Shown: positions 48,901 to 57,650 of the stretch, in pieces
How the letters are laid out: each line of letters starts with the position of its first letter
Numbering within the stretch: position 1 is the first letter of the stretch
DNA from: Ostrinia nubilalis
Lineage: Eukaryota > Arthropoda > Insecta > Lepidoptera > Crambidae
DNA length: 64,000 nucleotides
Assembly (NCBI RefSeq): GCF_963855985.1
Contig: NC_087105.1
Location: 808,501 to 872,500, forward strand
Direction: 5' to 3'
The notes under the pieces: model-generated
What the model was told of the DNA's origin: nothing
Database searches by the model: none
Seen by the model: the letters and a program-made list of their open reading frames with translations, nothing else
Program-made: the position numbers and the translations under genes

Positions 48901-51900
48901 GAGAGGCGGCCGTCGAAGTGCGGGTTGGTGGCGACCTTGAGGCCGGGGTGGGGCATGAGGAAGCACGCGATCTCCGAGAAGCAGCCGCGATGTGTCTACT
49001 GACCTGAGAGGCGGCCGTCGAAGTGCGGGTTGGTGGCGACCTTGAGGCCGGGGTGGGGCATGAGGAAGCACGCGATCTCCGAGAAGCAGCCGCGATGTGT
49101 CTACTGACCTGAGAGGCGGCCGTCGAAGTGCGGGTTGGTGGCGACCTTGAGGCCGGGGTGGGGCATGAGGAAGCACGCGATCTCCGAGAAGCACGCCGCG
49201 ATGTGCTTGCGCAGCGACTGCAGCTCGGGATGCTGCTTGTCCGACACCTGGCGACACAACACAACTTTATTTATTATCCAAAAAATAAGAAAGAAAAAAA
49301 TATTTATTACGATGAACATCACTTAGTTAAGGACAGAGAACGTATACAGCAAAAAAGACAGAAATAGCACATAAATATACAAGGAAATAAAAAGTGAACA
49401 GTGCTATCCTGTCGCAACAGCGATGCCCATCGCAATGGGACTCCACTCAGCACATGCCGTGGCCCACGGTGGGGAAGGCGCTGATTTTCAGTGTTTTAAA
49501 TACGTTAAATAAATGTTTATATCAAAGATGTTACCTAAGGATGAAAAGAACTTTCCCCCAGGATAAGCTTGACCGTCACTATTTGAGTTTTTATTGGCGA
49601 TCAAGCTGTAAATCCTGGCTACAAGAGTAGCAGCGGTGGAAACAAGAGAGACTATTTCTCAAGTCCCGATTAAGGATGATAAGAGTCATTTTGCAGAGCC
49701 TTTAATCAATAGTCAATGGAATGCGCGTGCGCATCTCTTTTACAATAGTGATTTATGGAACCGTCTGCTAAATTTTTAAGTTGACGATCTCTTCTTAAGA
49801 AGAGGACAAATTGTTATTTAAATTAAAAAATACCTGAAGAGTCTTCAAAATGTCTGCTGTTTGGTAGCTATACAAGTAGTACAAACTTTGGAACAAGATG
49901 GCGGTGTATAAAAGTCCAAGAATATTGATTTTCTAAAATGTTCTACAATGTAGAATGGCCTATCCATCTTGAGCCTCTTTATTACGAGTAGAATAAAAAA
50001 CTAAAATAGTAAACTTTGGAACGAGATGGCACTGTATAAAATGACCAAGGATAGCATTTTGTCTATAACATTATTCCCCAGAATAGTTTATCACTCACCT
50101 TGAGCCTCCTCTGGAGTATTGTCTGCCCACCGACGGCGCCGTAAGGCGCCTCGTAGGGGAAACTCCAGTCGCGCACCAGAAACTGCAGCCGCTGGAACGG
50201 CGTGCGCCCGCTGTCTTCAAGCGCCAGGCGCCCGTATTCTGTGAACAGCTGGAAAACAAGAACAAACGTTATTGTTGTATACAATTTACGGGGGCTACTG
50301 TATTAATGGTGCCACCACATGCCGTATTTTTGTTCGTTTTCGATTACTTTAACAAAAAAAACCTAGATCAAAACTCAGCATTTTGAGAGCTATGATGCCA
50401 CACGCTGAAAACTAACCATTTTACGCCGCAGTTTAAGTTTGACTGCGATGAGCACCTCTCTTCCACTCGATGGACTGTTGATCTAGTGGAAGGGAAGCTG
50501 GATACGGCCAGCGAAGAACTGTAGCCTTATTCATGTAACAAAACTTCAACGACAACAAAACACTGAGTTGCGATCCTATCGAATAATCGTTCTATCAAAA
50601 TGACCCTTGTGAATACGGATTAAGAAATGTTTTTCAATGGGACGACTTCTGAACGTCAGCGAGATCTTGACTGCCAAAACACGTGAATTAGACCACTGGC
50701 ACTGGTCGTTGTAGAAATCTTTTGGGAGCCTTTGTCCAGCAGCGGACGCTCTTTGGTTTAACGCCTATCACCTAATGATGGTGATTACACGATAAAAACA
50801 TGATGCAGACCTGCAGGTGCTGCAGGTCGTCCTCCTGGATGTTCTGCGACAGGTTGTAGATCCGCAGCGAGGACAGCATGGTGGACAGCGCGCACACGTG
50901 GCCTCCTGTGGAGCGCGCACACGACAGCAAGCACGATACAGACCTGCAGGTGCTGCAGGTCGTCCTCCTGGATGTTCTGCGACAGGTTGTAGATCTGCAC
51001 GGAGGACAGCATGGTGGACAGCGCGAACACAGTTGCGCAGTCGCGCACCGTGGACTCGCTGTCGAACGCGCCTTGTGTGTCCAGCAGGATTATTGCTACC
51101 TGGAACAATGCAAGAGGTTTCACAAGTATTCTTTGAAGCCTAAAGTATGCTGCAAATTGGCAAAGACACCAGATTAAACTCCTACAAAATGACCTTCATT
51201 AACTGATTGAAGTATGTTTGATTCGTAATGAATGTTTCTTTCTTTCTTGATTCCGAACTCCACTACTCACAGCAGTGTTGCCCGCAGCACTACTGGTTAC
51301 CCTTATATTTTCTATATGTCGCTTCAGCAATACAGCGTCAGCACTGCTGCGTGGCAGTGTCACTCCACAATGTTTTTATATGACGACATTCAGAGCAACG
51401 CAACAATACCATGGCAAGCCGCAGAGGCAGACGGTCCGAAATGTCACTGCACTATGTATATGAGATGATATTCCGAGCAACGCAACAATGCCATGGCAAC
51501 CGCCAGAGGCAGACGGTCCGAAATGAAAGATCTTGAGTTCTGAAACGTGCACGTACCTTTTCCCCTGTATCGAGCGTGGCCTTGAATACTAGAGGCAGAC
51601 GGTCAGAATTGATGGATCTTACGATTTTATTTCTTCATAGCGTGCACATACCTTCTCCCCCGAGTCCAGCGTGGCCTTGAATATCTCGGACCACATGAGG
51701 ATGCCGGTGGTGTCTCGCTCGGAGCCACCGCGCCAGCTGAAACCCTGCAGCGGCTCCTCGTCACCTCCCAGCCAGTCGCCGCCGCCGCCGCCCGCGCCGT
51801 ACTGAAAACAAGACAACAAAAAAAAAATACATGAACCAATAAAATGTAAATATCCAGTTCAATCCAACAGGACAGCTTGGGAAATGTCGGACGAACGCTT

Positions 51901-54504
51901 CATTTGCCTCTGGTGGCAATGAGGGTTTTCGCGTATGAAAAATCCGCCAGATGGCAAGACGTAGACGCGAGGTCCAAATGCTGCATGATTGGTTATTTTT
52001 GACATGACATTGACAGATATATCAAAATCCACCAATCACGCAGCAGTTAGACCCCACATCCACGTCCCGCCATCTAGCGGATCTTTCATACGCGAAAACC
52101 CTCATTGGCAACACGACTTTCTAGTCTAGTTTCATTGGATACTAGATGACCTGATAATAATAGTATGCACCAAAACTGCCAGAATACAAGAGGGGTTTTT
52201 ATCTGGGCTACAAAATGGCGATTCCTTTTAGACGTAATTTGTTAAGAACTATTTTTAAAAGTGAAGTGAACGTAAGTTAAATTACGCGAAAGTACAAGTA
52301 CTTCTTCGCAGGAATTCTAATTTATCAATGTTATTTATGTCACTTTAGGTTTAACTTATTTCATCTTCGAGTTATTTCATTTTTAATCCGAGTTATAAAT
52401 AAGGACAAGACATTGAACTTAAAAACAATACAGACGTCAGCCAATTAAAATAATTAAAGATATGATTAAAAATAACACTTTAAAAAGCAAGTTACAGATA
52501 AACTTTCAACAGTAAACATGCCTACGTCACTTCGATGTATCGTTTACGTGTGTTCAATGATGAAAACAAAAGTGTTTTCGTCTATGCAGAAAATGTGGTC
52601 TGGCCGAATTCAAGTCACAACATCAATGCTCTTTAAAATTTTGTATATTATGTATATCTCGTCTCCGTATCGTGATGATCAGGCCGAAAGTGGAAGCGAG
52701 CTTCACCCAGAATCCTCAGACCAACTGAGGAACTAGCTATCTTACCTCTCGGTCGCGATCACCCCACTCCCCCCGTCATAAGTCCAAAGGCACCCCCTGG
52801 AACCTCCCCAGGATCTTGGGGTTACATACCGATTCGAAGATTGAAAGACCCCCCCCCCCCCCACTTGCAGATGCGCCAGTGAGTACTAAACTGCGCGACT
52901 GTTGTCACCCCCTGATGCTTAGCACCCGGGGCGTTGTTTAACAATATCAATAAAGTAAGTAATTACACAACTAGGTATTGCAGTTGATTTGAAAATAATA
53001 AATTAACATTATGTTAAAATATTTATAACAAACAAAAAATCGATGAATATGAATGATTTTATATTGGCAACGACTGCTAGCACTCCGCGAGAGGCTGCCA
53101 AAACAATATCTTGTATATTGTATATCTTACATTCGGTATTTAGACCACTTCATGCAGACCCGGACCACGTAGAGTCGAAATGCTAAGTCATAACATTTAG
53201 ATTGTTGCGTCATGTAGGCACGTCATTTTTTGCGAGGTATGGCGAAATATTAATTAATACCGATTTGTGCATCATCATTAGGAGTGTAGGCAAGGTTTTA
53301 GCCTCCGACACACAGACGATGCGAGGACATGTTACTGAAGCTACTTTCTAGATTTCAAGATTTGTTGCAAGTAACAAGTCAAAAAGTTGTTACAGTCCCA
53401 ACGCATGCAAAATGTAAGACTTATCCATGGTCAATAGGGGAATGTTAATCAATTTAATATAGAAAAATAGAGCCCTAGATGCCATCTAATAGAGATAATT
53501 ATAAGTTACTGTCCTTGATGTCCTTCTGCAGCAGTAGCTCGCTAATGGCATCCTGATCCAGCAGGAAGGTGTAACTAAGAACAGTGCTCACCTTGTGATG
53601 CATATACCGGAGGAAGAAGTCCAGCAAGAAGGACTTGCCCTTCCTGAAGACGCCGGCCACGGAGATGACAACCACATCTCTGTCCCTGATGTCTTCCTGA
53701 AGCAGCAGCTCGCTAAGGGCATCCTCATCCAGCACGAAGGTGTAACTTAGAACAGTGCTCACCTTGTGATGCATATACCGGAAGAAGAAGTCCAGCAGGA
53801 AGGACTTGCCCTTCCTGAAGGCGCCGGCCACGGATATGACAACCACATCTCGGTCTCTGATGTCTTCTTGCAGCAGCAGCTCGCTAAGGACCATCCTCAT
53901 CCAGCACGAAGGTGTAACTAAGAACAGTGCTCACCTTGTGATGCATATACCGGAGGAAGAAGTCCAGCAAGAAGGACTTGCCCTTCCTGAAGGCGCCGGC
54001 CACGGATATGACAACCACATCTCGATCCCTGATGTCTTCCTGCAGCAGCAGCTCGCTAAGGGCATCCTCATCCAGCACAAAGGTGTAACTGGGAACAGTG
54101 CTCATCTTGTGATGCATATACCGGAGGAAGAAGTCCAGTAAGAAGGACTTACCCTTCCTGAAGACGCCGGTCACGGAGATGACAACCACATCTCTGTCTC
54201 TGATGTCTTCCTGCAGCAGCAGTTCGCTAAGGGCATCCTCATCCAGCACGAAGGTGGAAACTAAGAACAGTGCTCACCTTGTGATGCATATACCGGAGGA
54301 AGAAGTCCAGCAAGAAGGACTTGCCCTTCCTGAAGGCGCCGGCCACGGATATGACAACCACATCTCGGTCTCTGATGTCTTCTTGCAGCAGCAGCTCGCT
54401 AAGGGCATCCTCGTCAAGCACGAAGGTGTGGTCGGGGCCGGTATTCACGACCTGCACGCCGTGCGGGCCGGCCGGCCGCGGCGCCGGCGCTGGCTTCTCG
54501 GTCA
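30994..54504 (-). CDS. atl: Atlastin, ER membrane-fusion GTPase (first exon not found)
   Basis: Canonical atlastin drives homotypic ER tubule fusion. Exons seen, in gene order: 54278-54504, 51652-51801, 50944-51099, 50099-50248, 49109-49247, 46622-46806, 45747-45968, 37158-37372, 31524-31590 and 30994-31116; all phases agree (about 545 codons). Motifs: [15 protein letters not shown]1 [38 protein letters not shown]3 [79 protein letters not shown], then a two-pass hairpin after [10 protein letters not shown] and an amphipathic tail ([16 protein letters not shown]). Exon 2 begins with bases TG at an acceptor, so the start lies upstream, possibly with a split ATG. Introns hold the Ty3/gypsy and Harbinger elements. 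Exons 2, 4, 6 and 9 (and slightly 3) have donor-side tandem copies. Likely fully functional if the first donor of each set is used. Confidence 0.93.
31742..31926 (-). repeat. Non-LTR/SINE tail fragment
   Basis: Contains GACGCACAGCCCAAACCACT and a GAAGTCGCGGGCGGCCTCTAG end, closely matching the fragment at 58056-58254. It lies in the last large intron of atl and carries no ORF. Confidence 0.6.
32075..32374 (+). repeat. 5' LTR
   Basis: 300-base long terminal repeat, TG...CA ends. It contains an AATAAA at about 32166 and T-rich sequence downstream. Its partner is at 36447-36746. Confidence 0.95.
32544..33356 (+). CDS. gag: Retrotransposon Gag protein
   Basis: 270 residues. The N-terminal half has the insect gypsy-type capsid signature ([36 protein letters not shown]). 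The C-terminus has a short Cys/His motif ([19 protein letters not shown]) in place of a classic CCHC knuckle, as in many arthropod Ty3/gypsy Gags. It overlaps the pol frame by about 90 bases in a different phase (pol is in the -1 frame), so pol is probably made by -1 frameshifting or re-initiation. Confidence 0.88.
   Translation: MNDSKEEIFKVGIRIPPFWPEEPALWFAQLEAQFAVSGISSDQTKFYYLVSQLDRQFAIEVRDIITDPPAENKYGKLKQELIKRLSPTPEKRYKQLLTHEELGDRTPSQFLRHLRSLAGPTVPMDFLITLWSSRLPLNIQTAIASQIDLPADKLGELADRVFEIAPVTPQLASASAATASTSSSSDDTRQQVDILAEQVASLASRINAKERFPSEPCMNCCDRSRARSAKPRQPPADHPHCFYHFNYGVKANKCKQPCSFKAENCQGGRK
33263..36424 (+). CDS. pol: Retrotransposon Pol polyprotein (PR-RT-RH-IN)
   Basis: Open frame of 1053 codons without interruption. 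Aspartic protease active site DTGSD is at about residues 57-61. The reverse transcriptase has [26 protein letters not shown] and the YLDD box at about 359-362. RNase H has [14 protein letters not shown] and FTDHKPL. Integrase has an HHCC zinc motif (HNLHHPG ... CISCQ, about residue 700) and the D-D-E core ([29 protein letters not shown]). No chromodomain is evident. The true N-terminus depends on frameshifting from gag, so the given start is only the first ATG of the frame. Confidence 0.93.
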   Translation: MLLSLQLRRQGKQVQAALQFQGGKLSGRSQVAANDCPSATGRLFVTDHASKMQFLVDTGSDLCVFPRSFVKTPCTKTTFDLAAANNSVIHTYGPIRLQLNLGLRRDFVWNFIVAEVSKPIIGVDFLSYYNLLVDCRNKRLVDGVTSLSVAAFSSGNDDVASVKVPSGSNSESEYHQILSEYPEITRPAGIHSPPKHNTLHFIRTTPGPPVSCRPRRLDPVRMQIAKKEYEDMVASGVARRSESAWSSALHLVKKKDDGWRPCGDYRALNSRTIPDRYPIRHIHDFSYQLAGCTIFSTIDLVKAYNQLPVNPDDIPKTAITTPFGLYEFPFMTFGLRNAAQTFQRFMDEVLLGLDFCYGYLDDILVFSSSAELHKIHLRQLFERLKRYGVLVNTKKCDFGQDKVTFLGYTVSASGTKPLETKVQAIQDFSPPKTVKELRRFLGMLNFYRRFIPNAARFQAPLNALLAGPKVKGAHPVEWTTELQEAFKNCKSSLSQAALLAHPNPTADLAIVTDASESAIGAVLQQRSGNGWQPLAFYSHKLSPSQTKYSPYDRELLAVYEAIKYFRHMVEARTFSVFTDHKPLTFAFSQAKDKCSPRQFRYLDFIAQFTTDLRYIPGPENVVADALSRVEEITLSLDYQKLAQSQENDPELQDLLLHGSSLKLQKIPTTYSDIPVYCDTSMTVPRPFVTPYFRRQVFDMLHNLHHPGSSATVRLVSQRFVWPGIRKDCREWARQCISCQKSKVSRHTHSPLSSFPTPSSRFTHIHLDIIGPLPPSSNFRYCLTVIDRFTRWPEAYPLQDITAESCAAALVSGWIARFGCPERITTDRGRQFECHLFEALAAMVGAHHFRTTAYHPAANGIVERLHRQLKAAIMCHAPSQWHEALPLVLLGMRSAFKEDLQSSPAELVYGETLRLPGQFLSPRDDYKTADVTQYATRLRAYMAKLTPRPTSWHATSSFYIPRDLQFSSHVFVRQDRLRTSLEPPYAGPFRVIKRQPKFYTLDINTKEVNVSIDRLKPAYATQDSREAEIPDANEDNVRQTSSGRIVRYPDFYRP
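36447..36746 (+). repeat. 3' LTR
   Basis: Second 300-base LTR, apparently identical to 32075-32374. It follows the pol stop codon by 22 bases and is flanked by the right GGGT target copy. Confidence 0.95.
36845..37157 (-). pseudogene. Two extra tandem copies of atl exon 9 (membrane hairpin)
   Basis: Exon 9 (37158-37372) is followed downstream in gene order by two copies of its 3' two-thirds, at 36998 and 36845, with a period of exactly 153 bases (51 codons). Each ends at the same donor (TACATCAG/GTAGGG). Reading through the donor meets TAG at once, and only about 20 bases separate the copies, so they should be spliced out. Confidence 0.88.
37373..38699. other. atl intron 8, left part
   Basis: AT-rich intronic DNA with no ORF of note. 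A GC-richer island lies at about 37990-38160, and an AGAGGAAAGATTTAATTG-type SINE/RTE fragment at about 38443-38530. The Harbinger element begins at 38700. Confidence 0.5.
39163..40172 (+). CDS. Harbinger Myb/SANT-like DNA-binding protein
   Basis: Exons 39163-39231, 39320-39429 and 39512-40172 give 279 residues in consistent phase. The N-terminal part joins to [32 protein letters not shown], and [14 protein letters not shown], the three-helix Myb/SANT-like fold of Harbinger second proteins. A long acidic and Lys-rich coiled-coil tail follows ([20 protein letters not shown]). Family members bring the nuclease to the nucleus and the transposon ends. The donor of exon 2 (AC/GTTGGT) is the only one that keeps the frame and is weak. 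Confidence 0.85.
40201..41026. repeat. Noncoding centre of the Harbinger element with internal direct repeat
   Basis: AT-rich spacer between the two convergent genes. A block of about 75 bases (AAGAATTGAACTGTGATTTT ... TTAGTGATATAAAGTAA) occurs twice, at about 40508 and 40712. An ACTAGCTGTTGCCCACGACT-type non-LTR tail fragment is at 40373-40480, so a small retroelement appears to have inserted here. Confidence 0.6.
41027..42386 (-). CDS. Harbinger nuclease (HARBI1-like DDE transposase)
   Basis: Exons in gene order: 42132-42386, 41780-42061, 41238-41625 and 41027-41157; 1056 bases, 351 residues, close to HARBI1 (about 350). The start is ATG at 42386; the open frame extends upstream only through non-ATG codons. 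It has a helix-turn-helix region ([18 protein letters not shown]) and catalytic residues in [19 protein letters not shown] and [12 protein letters not shown]. No stop or frameshift is seen, so it could encode an active enzyme. It is convergent with the Myb/SANT gene, sharing a short 3' gap. Confidence 0.92.
42654..45746. other. atl intron 8, right part
   Basis: No gene recognised. Non-LTR tail fragments are present at about 43788-43890 and 44140-44272. A foldback MITE lies at 44802-45006. Short ORFs at 43131-43545 have no recognisable domain and are probably chance. Confidence 0.5.
44802..45006. mobile_element. Foldback MITE, TAAGTCTGCGGGCACGAAAC termini
   Basis: The left end TAAGTCTGCGGGCACGAAAC is mirrored at the right by GTTTCGTGCCCGCAGACTTA-type sequence (one mismatch). 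The arms are rich in CGACG words. About 205 bases, no coding capacity. Confidence 0.7.
46264..46478. mobile_element. Family A MITE (GAGCACGTAGAATTTTGTCC) copy
   Basis: About 215 bases with inverted arms GAGCACGTAGAATTTTGTCC ... and ACGCGCGAGCGATAAGGA. Flanked by TA-rich sequence. It lies in the atl intron between exons 7 and 8. Confidence 0.85.
47394..47609. mobile_element. Foldback MITE, AATGAGGGCTATCGTTTT termini
   Basis: AATGAGGGCTATCGTTTT at the left pairs with AAACGATAGCCCTCATT at the right. Internal half-copies share GGCGCCACTGTAGAGTAAGG. A remnant with CGATAGCCCTCCTCATTG is at about 18625-18690. Confidence 0.75.
47664..47990. mobile_element. Foldback MITE, GGCGCGATTTTCACCCGCGC arms
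   Basis: Left CTAAGAACTCATGGCGCGAT and right ATCGCGCCGTGAGTTCTTAT are inverted, extending through CCCGCGGCGGTTG. A diverged, partly deleted relative is at about 4477-4660 in the phospholipase gene. Confidence 0.75.
47995..48231. mobile_element. hAT-type MITE with perfect 8-bp target duplication
   Basis: Termini CAGTGGTTCCCAAACTT and ACTTTGGGAAAGACTG are imperfect inverted repeats. The 8-base target duplication GCTTAAGT is present on both sides (47987-47994 and 48232-48239). 237 bases, noncoding. Confidence 0.9.
48261..49108 (-). repeat. Eight extra tandem copies of atl exon 6 3' part plus donor (105-bp period)
   Basis: Starts recur every 105 bases at 48261, 48366, 48471, 48576, 48681, 48786, 48891 and 48996, and the ninth (49101) runs into the complete exon 6 (49109-49247). 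Each unit holds the codons for [17 protein letters not shown] and the donor CTCTCAG/GTCAGT. Units look identical to each other. All extra copies share a one-base deletion (AGCAGCC against AGCACGCC on the plus strand), which marks them as one lineage and shifts their frame relative to the true exon. Confidence 0.93.
49248..50098. other. atl intron 5
   Basis: AT-rich. The stretch 49580-49670 (GCGATCAAGCTGTAAATCCTGG type) matches 21860-21945 in an intron of the atlastin-like gene, so it is probably an interspersed repeat present in both. Confidence 0.5.
50811..50943 (-). pseudogene. Partial tandem copy of atl exon 4
   Basis: Repeats the 3' half of exon 4 (codons for [16 protein letters not shown]) and its donor CTGCAG/GTCTG at a spacing of 133 bases, with a few substitutions in the upstream part. 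Lies on the donor side of the true exon (50944-51099). Confidence 0.85.
51540..51600 (-). pseudogene. Short duplicate of atl exon 3 end and donor
   Basis: GTGCACGTACCTTTTCCCCT on the plus strand repeats the exon 3 end and donor (exon boundary 51652) and continues for about 35 exon bases. The word AGAGGCAGACGGTCCGAAAT also recurs at about 51424, 51505 and, diverged, at 51592, so a longer unit of about 85 bases seems involved. Confidence 0.6.
51920..52104. mobile_element. Family B foldback MITE, TGAGGGTTTTCGCGTATGAA termini
   Basis: About 185 bases. TGAGGGTTTTCGCGTATGAA at the left is inverted at the right. Near-identical, in opposite orientation internally, to the copy at 25891-26075. Confidence 0.85.
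52105..53504. other. atl intron 2, repeat-rich noncoding part
   Basis: No gene recognised. A C-run (about 52848-52862) and a CCCCTGATGCTTAGCACCC stretch at 52740-52990, ending CAATATCAATAAAGTAAGT, look like the tail of a retroelement or processed transcript. A short ORF at 52518-52736 has no recognisable domain. Confidence 0.4.
53505..54277 (-). repeat. About five extra tandem copies of the atl P-loop exon (exon 2), 171-bp period
   Basis: Downstream of exon 2 (boundary 54278) the exon end and donor recur with boundaries at 54106, 53935, 53763 and 53592, then a partial unit to about 53505. Each unit encodes [19 protein letters not shown] and [20 protein letters not shown]. The unit is 57 codons and reads through the donor in frame ([12 protein letters not shown]) except for single-base indels near 54255 and 53890. 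The donor at 54104-54105 is mutated from GT to AT. Confidence 0.92.
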
Positions 54505-54586
54505 CTGTGGCGAGAGAGACCTGGGTTATAGCCTATAGGCATATTGGCAAACGACAGTAAAGAGACAAAACAAAGGGTGCATGAAA

Positions 54587-54794
54587 TAAATCTATACTAA
54601 TATTATAAAGAGGAAAGATTTGTACCTATTTTTGTATGTTTGTAATGAATACGCTCAAAAACCACAGAACGGATTTTGATGAAACTTTACAGTATTATTG
54701 TTCATAATCCAGAATAACATATAGGCTATAATTTATGACGATCTGTGACAAACGAAATTTCACGTGTGCGAAGCCGCGGGCGGAAAGCTAGTCT
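54587..54794 (-). repeat. Non-LTR/SINE tail fragment
   Basis: Minus-strand reading begins ACTAGCTTTCCGCCCGCGGC and ends TATAATATTAGTATAGA, the standard lepidopteran RTE/SINE 3' arrangement with ATCAAAATCCGTTCTGTGG inside. A related fragment is at 55988-56188. Confidence 0.7.
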
Positions 54795-56980
54795 TAATAT
54801 AAATGCGAAAGTTTTAATGTATGTTTGATGTTCAGTCACACCAGAAATTTTGCAATGACTGGATGATTCGGCACAGAAATAGACTATAGTTTGGACAAGT
54901 AGTTTCAAGGAAAAATGCACGGTAGATTTGTTTATGTTTTTCACAGAGTATCGTTTAACATGATTTTTTGCTTAGTTGTAGTTTAAGAGTCAGATAGAGA
55001 CCACTCTCTGTCTGTAACTGTACTGATCAGTACTGTTGTAATATGTAATATTCAACAAGAAAAGATGCTACAATATTTATCTCGATTTGCCTTTACAAAA
55101 GAAAGTAAGTGGTGATAAATTATGTAGCCGTTCATCCAAAATCCCAGACAACCTTGGCTTGAAGGATAACTTTAGAAAGGTTTGCGAGTGGTGCAGAATC
55201 AATATCCAAAATGTTATGAATTTTTTGATAACCCTCAATAGGTATTCATTGGTAGTAAATTTACCTATATGTTAAATAGTTTAAAGGGCGTGTACCTAAG
55301 CTTGTGTTCCCTCACAAGATGTCTTTTCTTTGAGAGCTGATAGCACGTTTAAATAGGTAGGAATTTTAAGTATTTTTATATTTATTAAGCAACCTACACA
55401 ATACAACTCAGCGTACACGGTTGCGTATGAATTGCAAAAGATCAATTTCGAAGGTCATGGACTCGAATGGAGTTTATTTCGATCCATCCCAGTCAATTGA
55501 TTGATCAATAATGGGCGACAATCATATAGCTAACTGACTGGACGTCGATTGCCATTTATGGCAATGCTTATGTTAGAAGAAAGTTAAGAGTAGGTAGTTA
55601 GGTATAACGGTTTCACCATATAAGATTTAATAGCACTCAATATTAGAAATTAACGTAAATATTTTATTTTTCAGTTAGGTATGTTTATTTTAATAGGGCA
55701 ACAAACAACAAACCAAATGAGAACCAAAACGTATTTTAATGCGCAAGATAAACAATAAACAACTTATTTTACTGGACGAGGCTATATTAAACAATAAATT
55801 CAACTAAAATAAAAATTCATAGACCTGAAATAATTGTTTATTATTGTTTAGAAGGCCGAATCGTTTTAATTGATCATTTTTACAATAGATAATTAAGTGC
55901 ATGTATCAAAGTCAAAGTCAATGCAGCAACTGGTTTTCGGCGGCAAGGTAACGTCGGGTTACTTACTACAAAATGCACTAAACATCCTACCAATATTATA
56001 AATGCGAAAACATGTATGGATGTCTGGATGTTAACATGTTTGTTACTCTTTCACGCAAAATCAGAGATTTTGGTGAAACTTTACAGTATTATTGTTTATA
56101 ACCCAGAATAACATAATAAGCTATAATTTACTACGATCTGTGACAAACTAAAATTTCACGCGGGTGAAGCCGCGGGCAAAAACTAGTACTTAAAAAAAGG
56201 TAACAGGATTTTCGGTGATTTTTATAACATCCTAAAATCCATTCACCAAAGATTGTGTGTAACATTACAACATACCTACACCACAAACTTACTGAATCAC
56301 GGTAAAATTAATTACCAATGACCAATGCTTTGATTTTGTCATTCCTATTATGACGCCCATGAATTTGTTATATCCCAGACTATTGGACATAAGGATAACA
56401 TTATGCCAAACATTTAACACATGGATCAGTTTTAGTATTGTTCACGCGCAAATCGAACCGGCAACAATTTGGCACAGATAACGTTATCGGCAAAATAAAT
56501 CCAGCAGATGTGTGAGATGTTCCAACAACACCGATGCACGATGCCACCGATAACGAAAGTGGTCAGCGATCGCTGACAAACAATCGATTCGGTTACATAG
56601 CACACAATCGATACGCGCGGGCGACGCACACGAACAATAAATTAAATCTAATTTAGGTTCGGAAGTATTCAGTTGGCGAAGAACAACACAATTCCCCCCA
56701 TTTTTTGTTAAAAATGAGGTAAAATTCACTACTCACTTATATACTTACGCCAAGATATAACACTCATATAACACTCAAATAGTTATAGAGGTAACAACAA
56801 CAGCCTTTCGGCTAAAGCATTGTTTTGAATCTTTTAAAAATAAGGAAATCAAAATTCACCTAATGAATATGAGGGAAAAAGTTTAGCAAACTTATAATTC
56901 ACTATGCATGTGCAAATCTTACAGTGTGTAGAGACTAGATTATTTGAATTGTTCTGGACGATTCATTAAGCTATTGAAGT
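54795..56980. other. Upstream flank of atl, possible promoter near 56.5-56.7 kb
   Basis: The first atl exon should lie to the right of 54504. A GC-richer patch at about 56510-56650 contains two ATCGAT-centred words, ATCGATACGCG and a GCGATCGC palindrome, in otherwise AT-rich DNA, and could be the atl promoter. I could not identify the exon itself. Confidence 0.3.
55988..56188 (-). repeat. Non-LTR/SINE tail fragment
   Basis: Same family as 54587-54794 (GAAATTTTAGTTTGTCACAG, AAGTTTCACC, TTATAATATTGG tail on the minus strand). Noncoding. Confidence 0.65.
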
Positions 56981-57056
56981 GGAACCAGGACAATGGAATG
57001 GAACTATAAATAGCTATGTAGGTATATGCCAGACTTTAATAAATACATCCGCCAGA

Positions 57057-57650
57057 CCACATAATCTTGGAAGCAGAAACAAATCTGGGGGCACGGCAGT
57101 GCCCCCACCAAGTCGAGCAAAAAAGCGGCACGGCCGTACCATCCTTTTCTCGAAGCAATTCAGGCCATTTTCGACTGCCTGTAACTTCGTTGTAGATAAG
57201 ACTAGAAGGCTGAATTTTCATTAGCTATGCAGGCATTGTAAAGACACGGTATATTTCAAATTTCATTCAATTTGAACCAGTAGTTTAAGAATTATAACGG
57301 GTCAAAGTTACTTAATTTTGTCACTCACTGACTGACTCACCGATCATCAAAATTCTAAGGCACTTCTAGCAGACCTAGAAGCTTCAAATTTGGAATATAA
57401 GTAGTGTTTGGTGTATGAATCAAGGAAAAACTAAAATATTTGGGGGCACGGTAGTGCAACCGCCAAGTCGAGTAAAATTTTTCAATTTCGGTCCAGTTTT
57501 CTAGATACATAACTGCTGTCTACAAAATACAAAAAGAAATGAGATTTGGGGGTACGGTAGTGCAACCGCCAAGTCGAGTAAAATTTTTCAATTTCGGTCC
57601 AGTTTTCTAGATACATAACTGCTGTCTACAAAATACAAAAAGAAATGAGA
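57057..57650. repeat. Interspersed repeat with 105-bp direct duplication
   Basis: A block starting TTTGGGGGCACGGTAGTGCA and ending AAAAGAAATGAGA occurs twice in tandem (about 57440-57545 and 57546-57650) and a diverged copy of its start is at about 57084. The intervening sequence has ACTGACTGACTCACCGATCA, common in lepidopteran repeats. Confidence 0.65.

Noticed and set aside
48261..49200. Regular array that could suggest a CRISPR
   Set aside because: Units are contiguous with no spacers, derive from an exon, and the host is a eukaryote.
48166..49264. Two open frames of about 360 codons with nine perfect 35-residue repeats
   Set aside because: The 105-base unit is a multiple of three, so any frame open in one unit stays open in all. 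They are wrong-frame readings of duplicated atl exon 6 sequence, not a repeat protein.
52518..52736. 72-codon ORF in an atl intron
   Set aside because: No homology recognised, and it is followed by retroelement-like sequence; not supported as a gene.
53505..54504. A protein with several P-loop domains in series
   Set aside because: The copies lie after the normal donor and are broken by one-base indels; splicing from the first donor gives ordinary atlastin.
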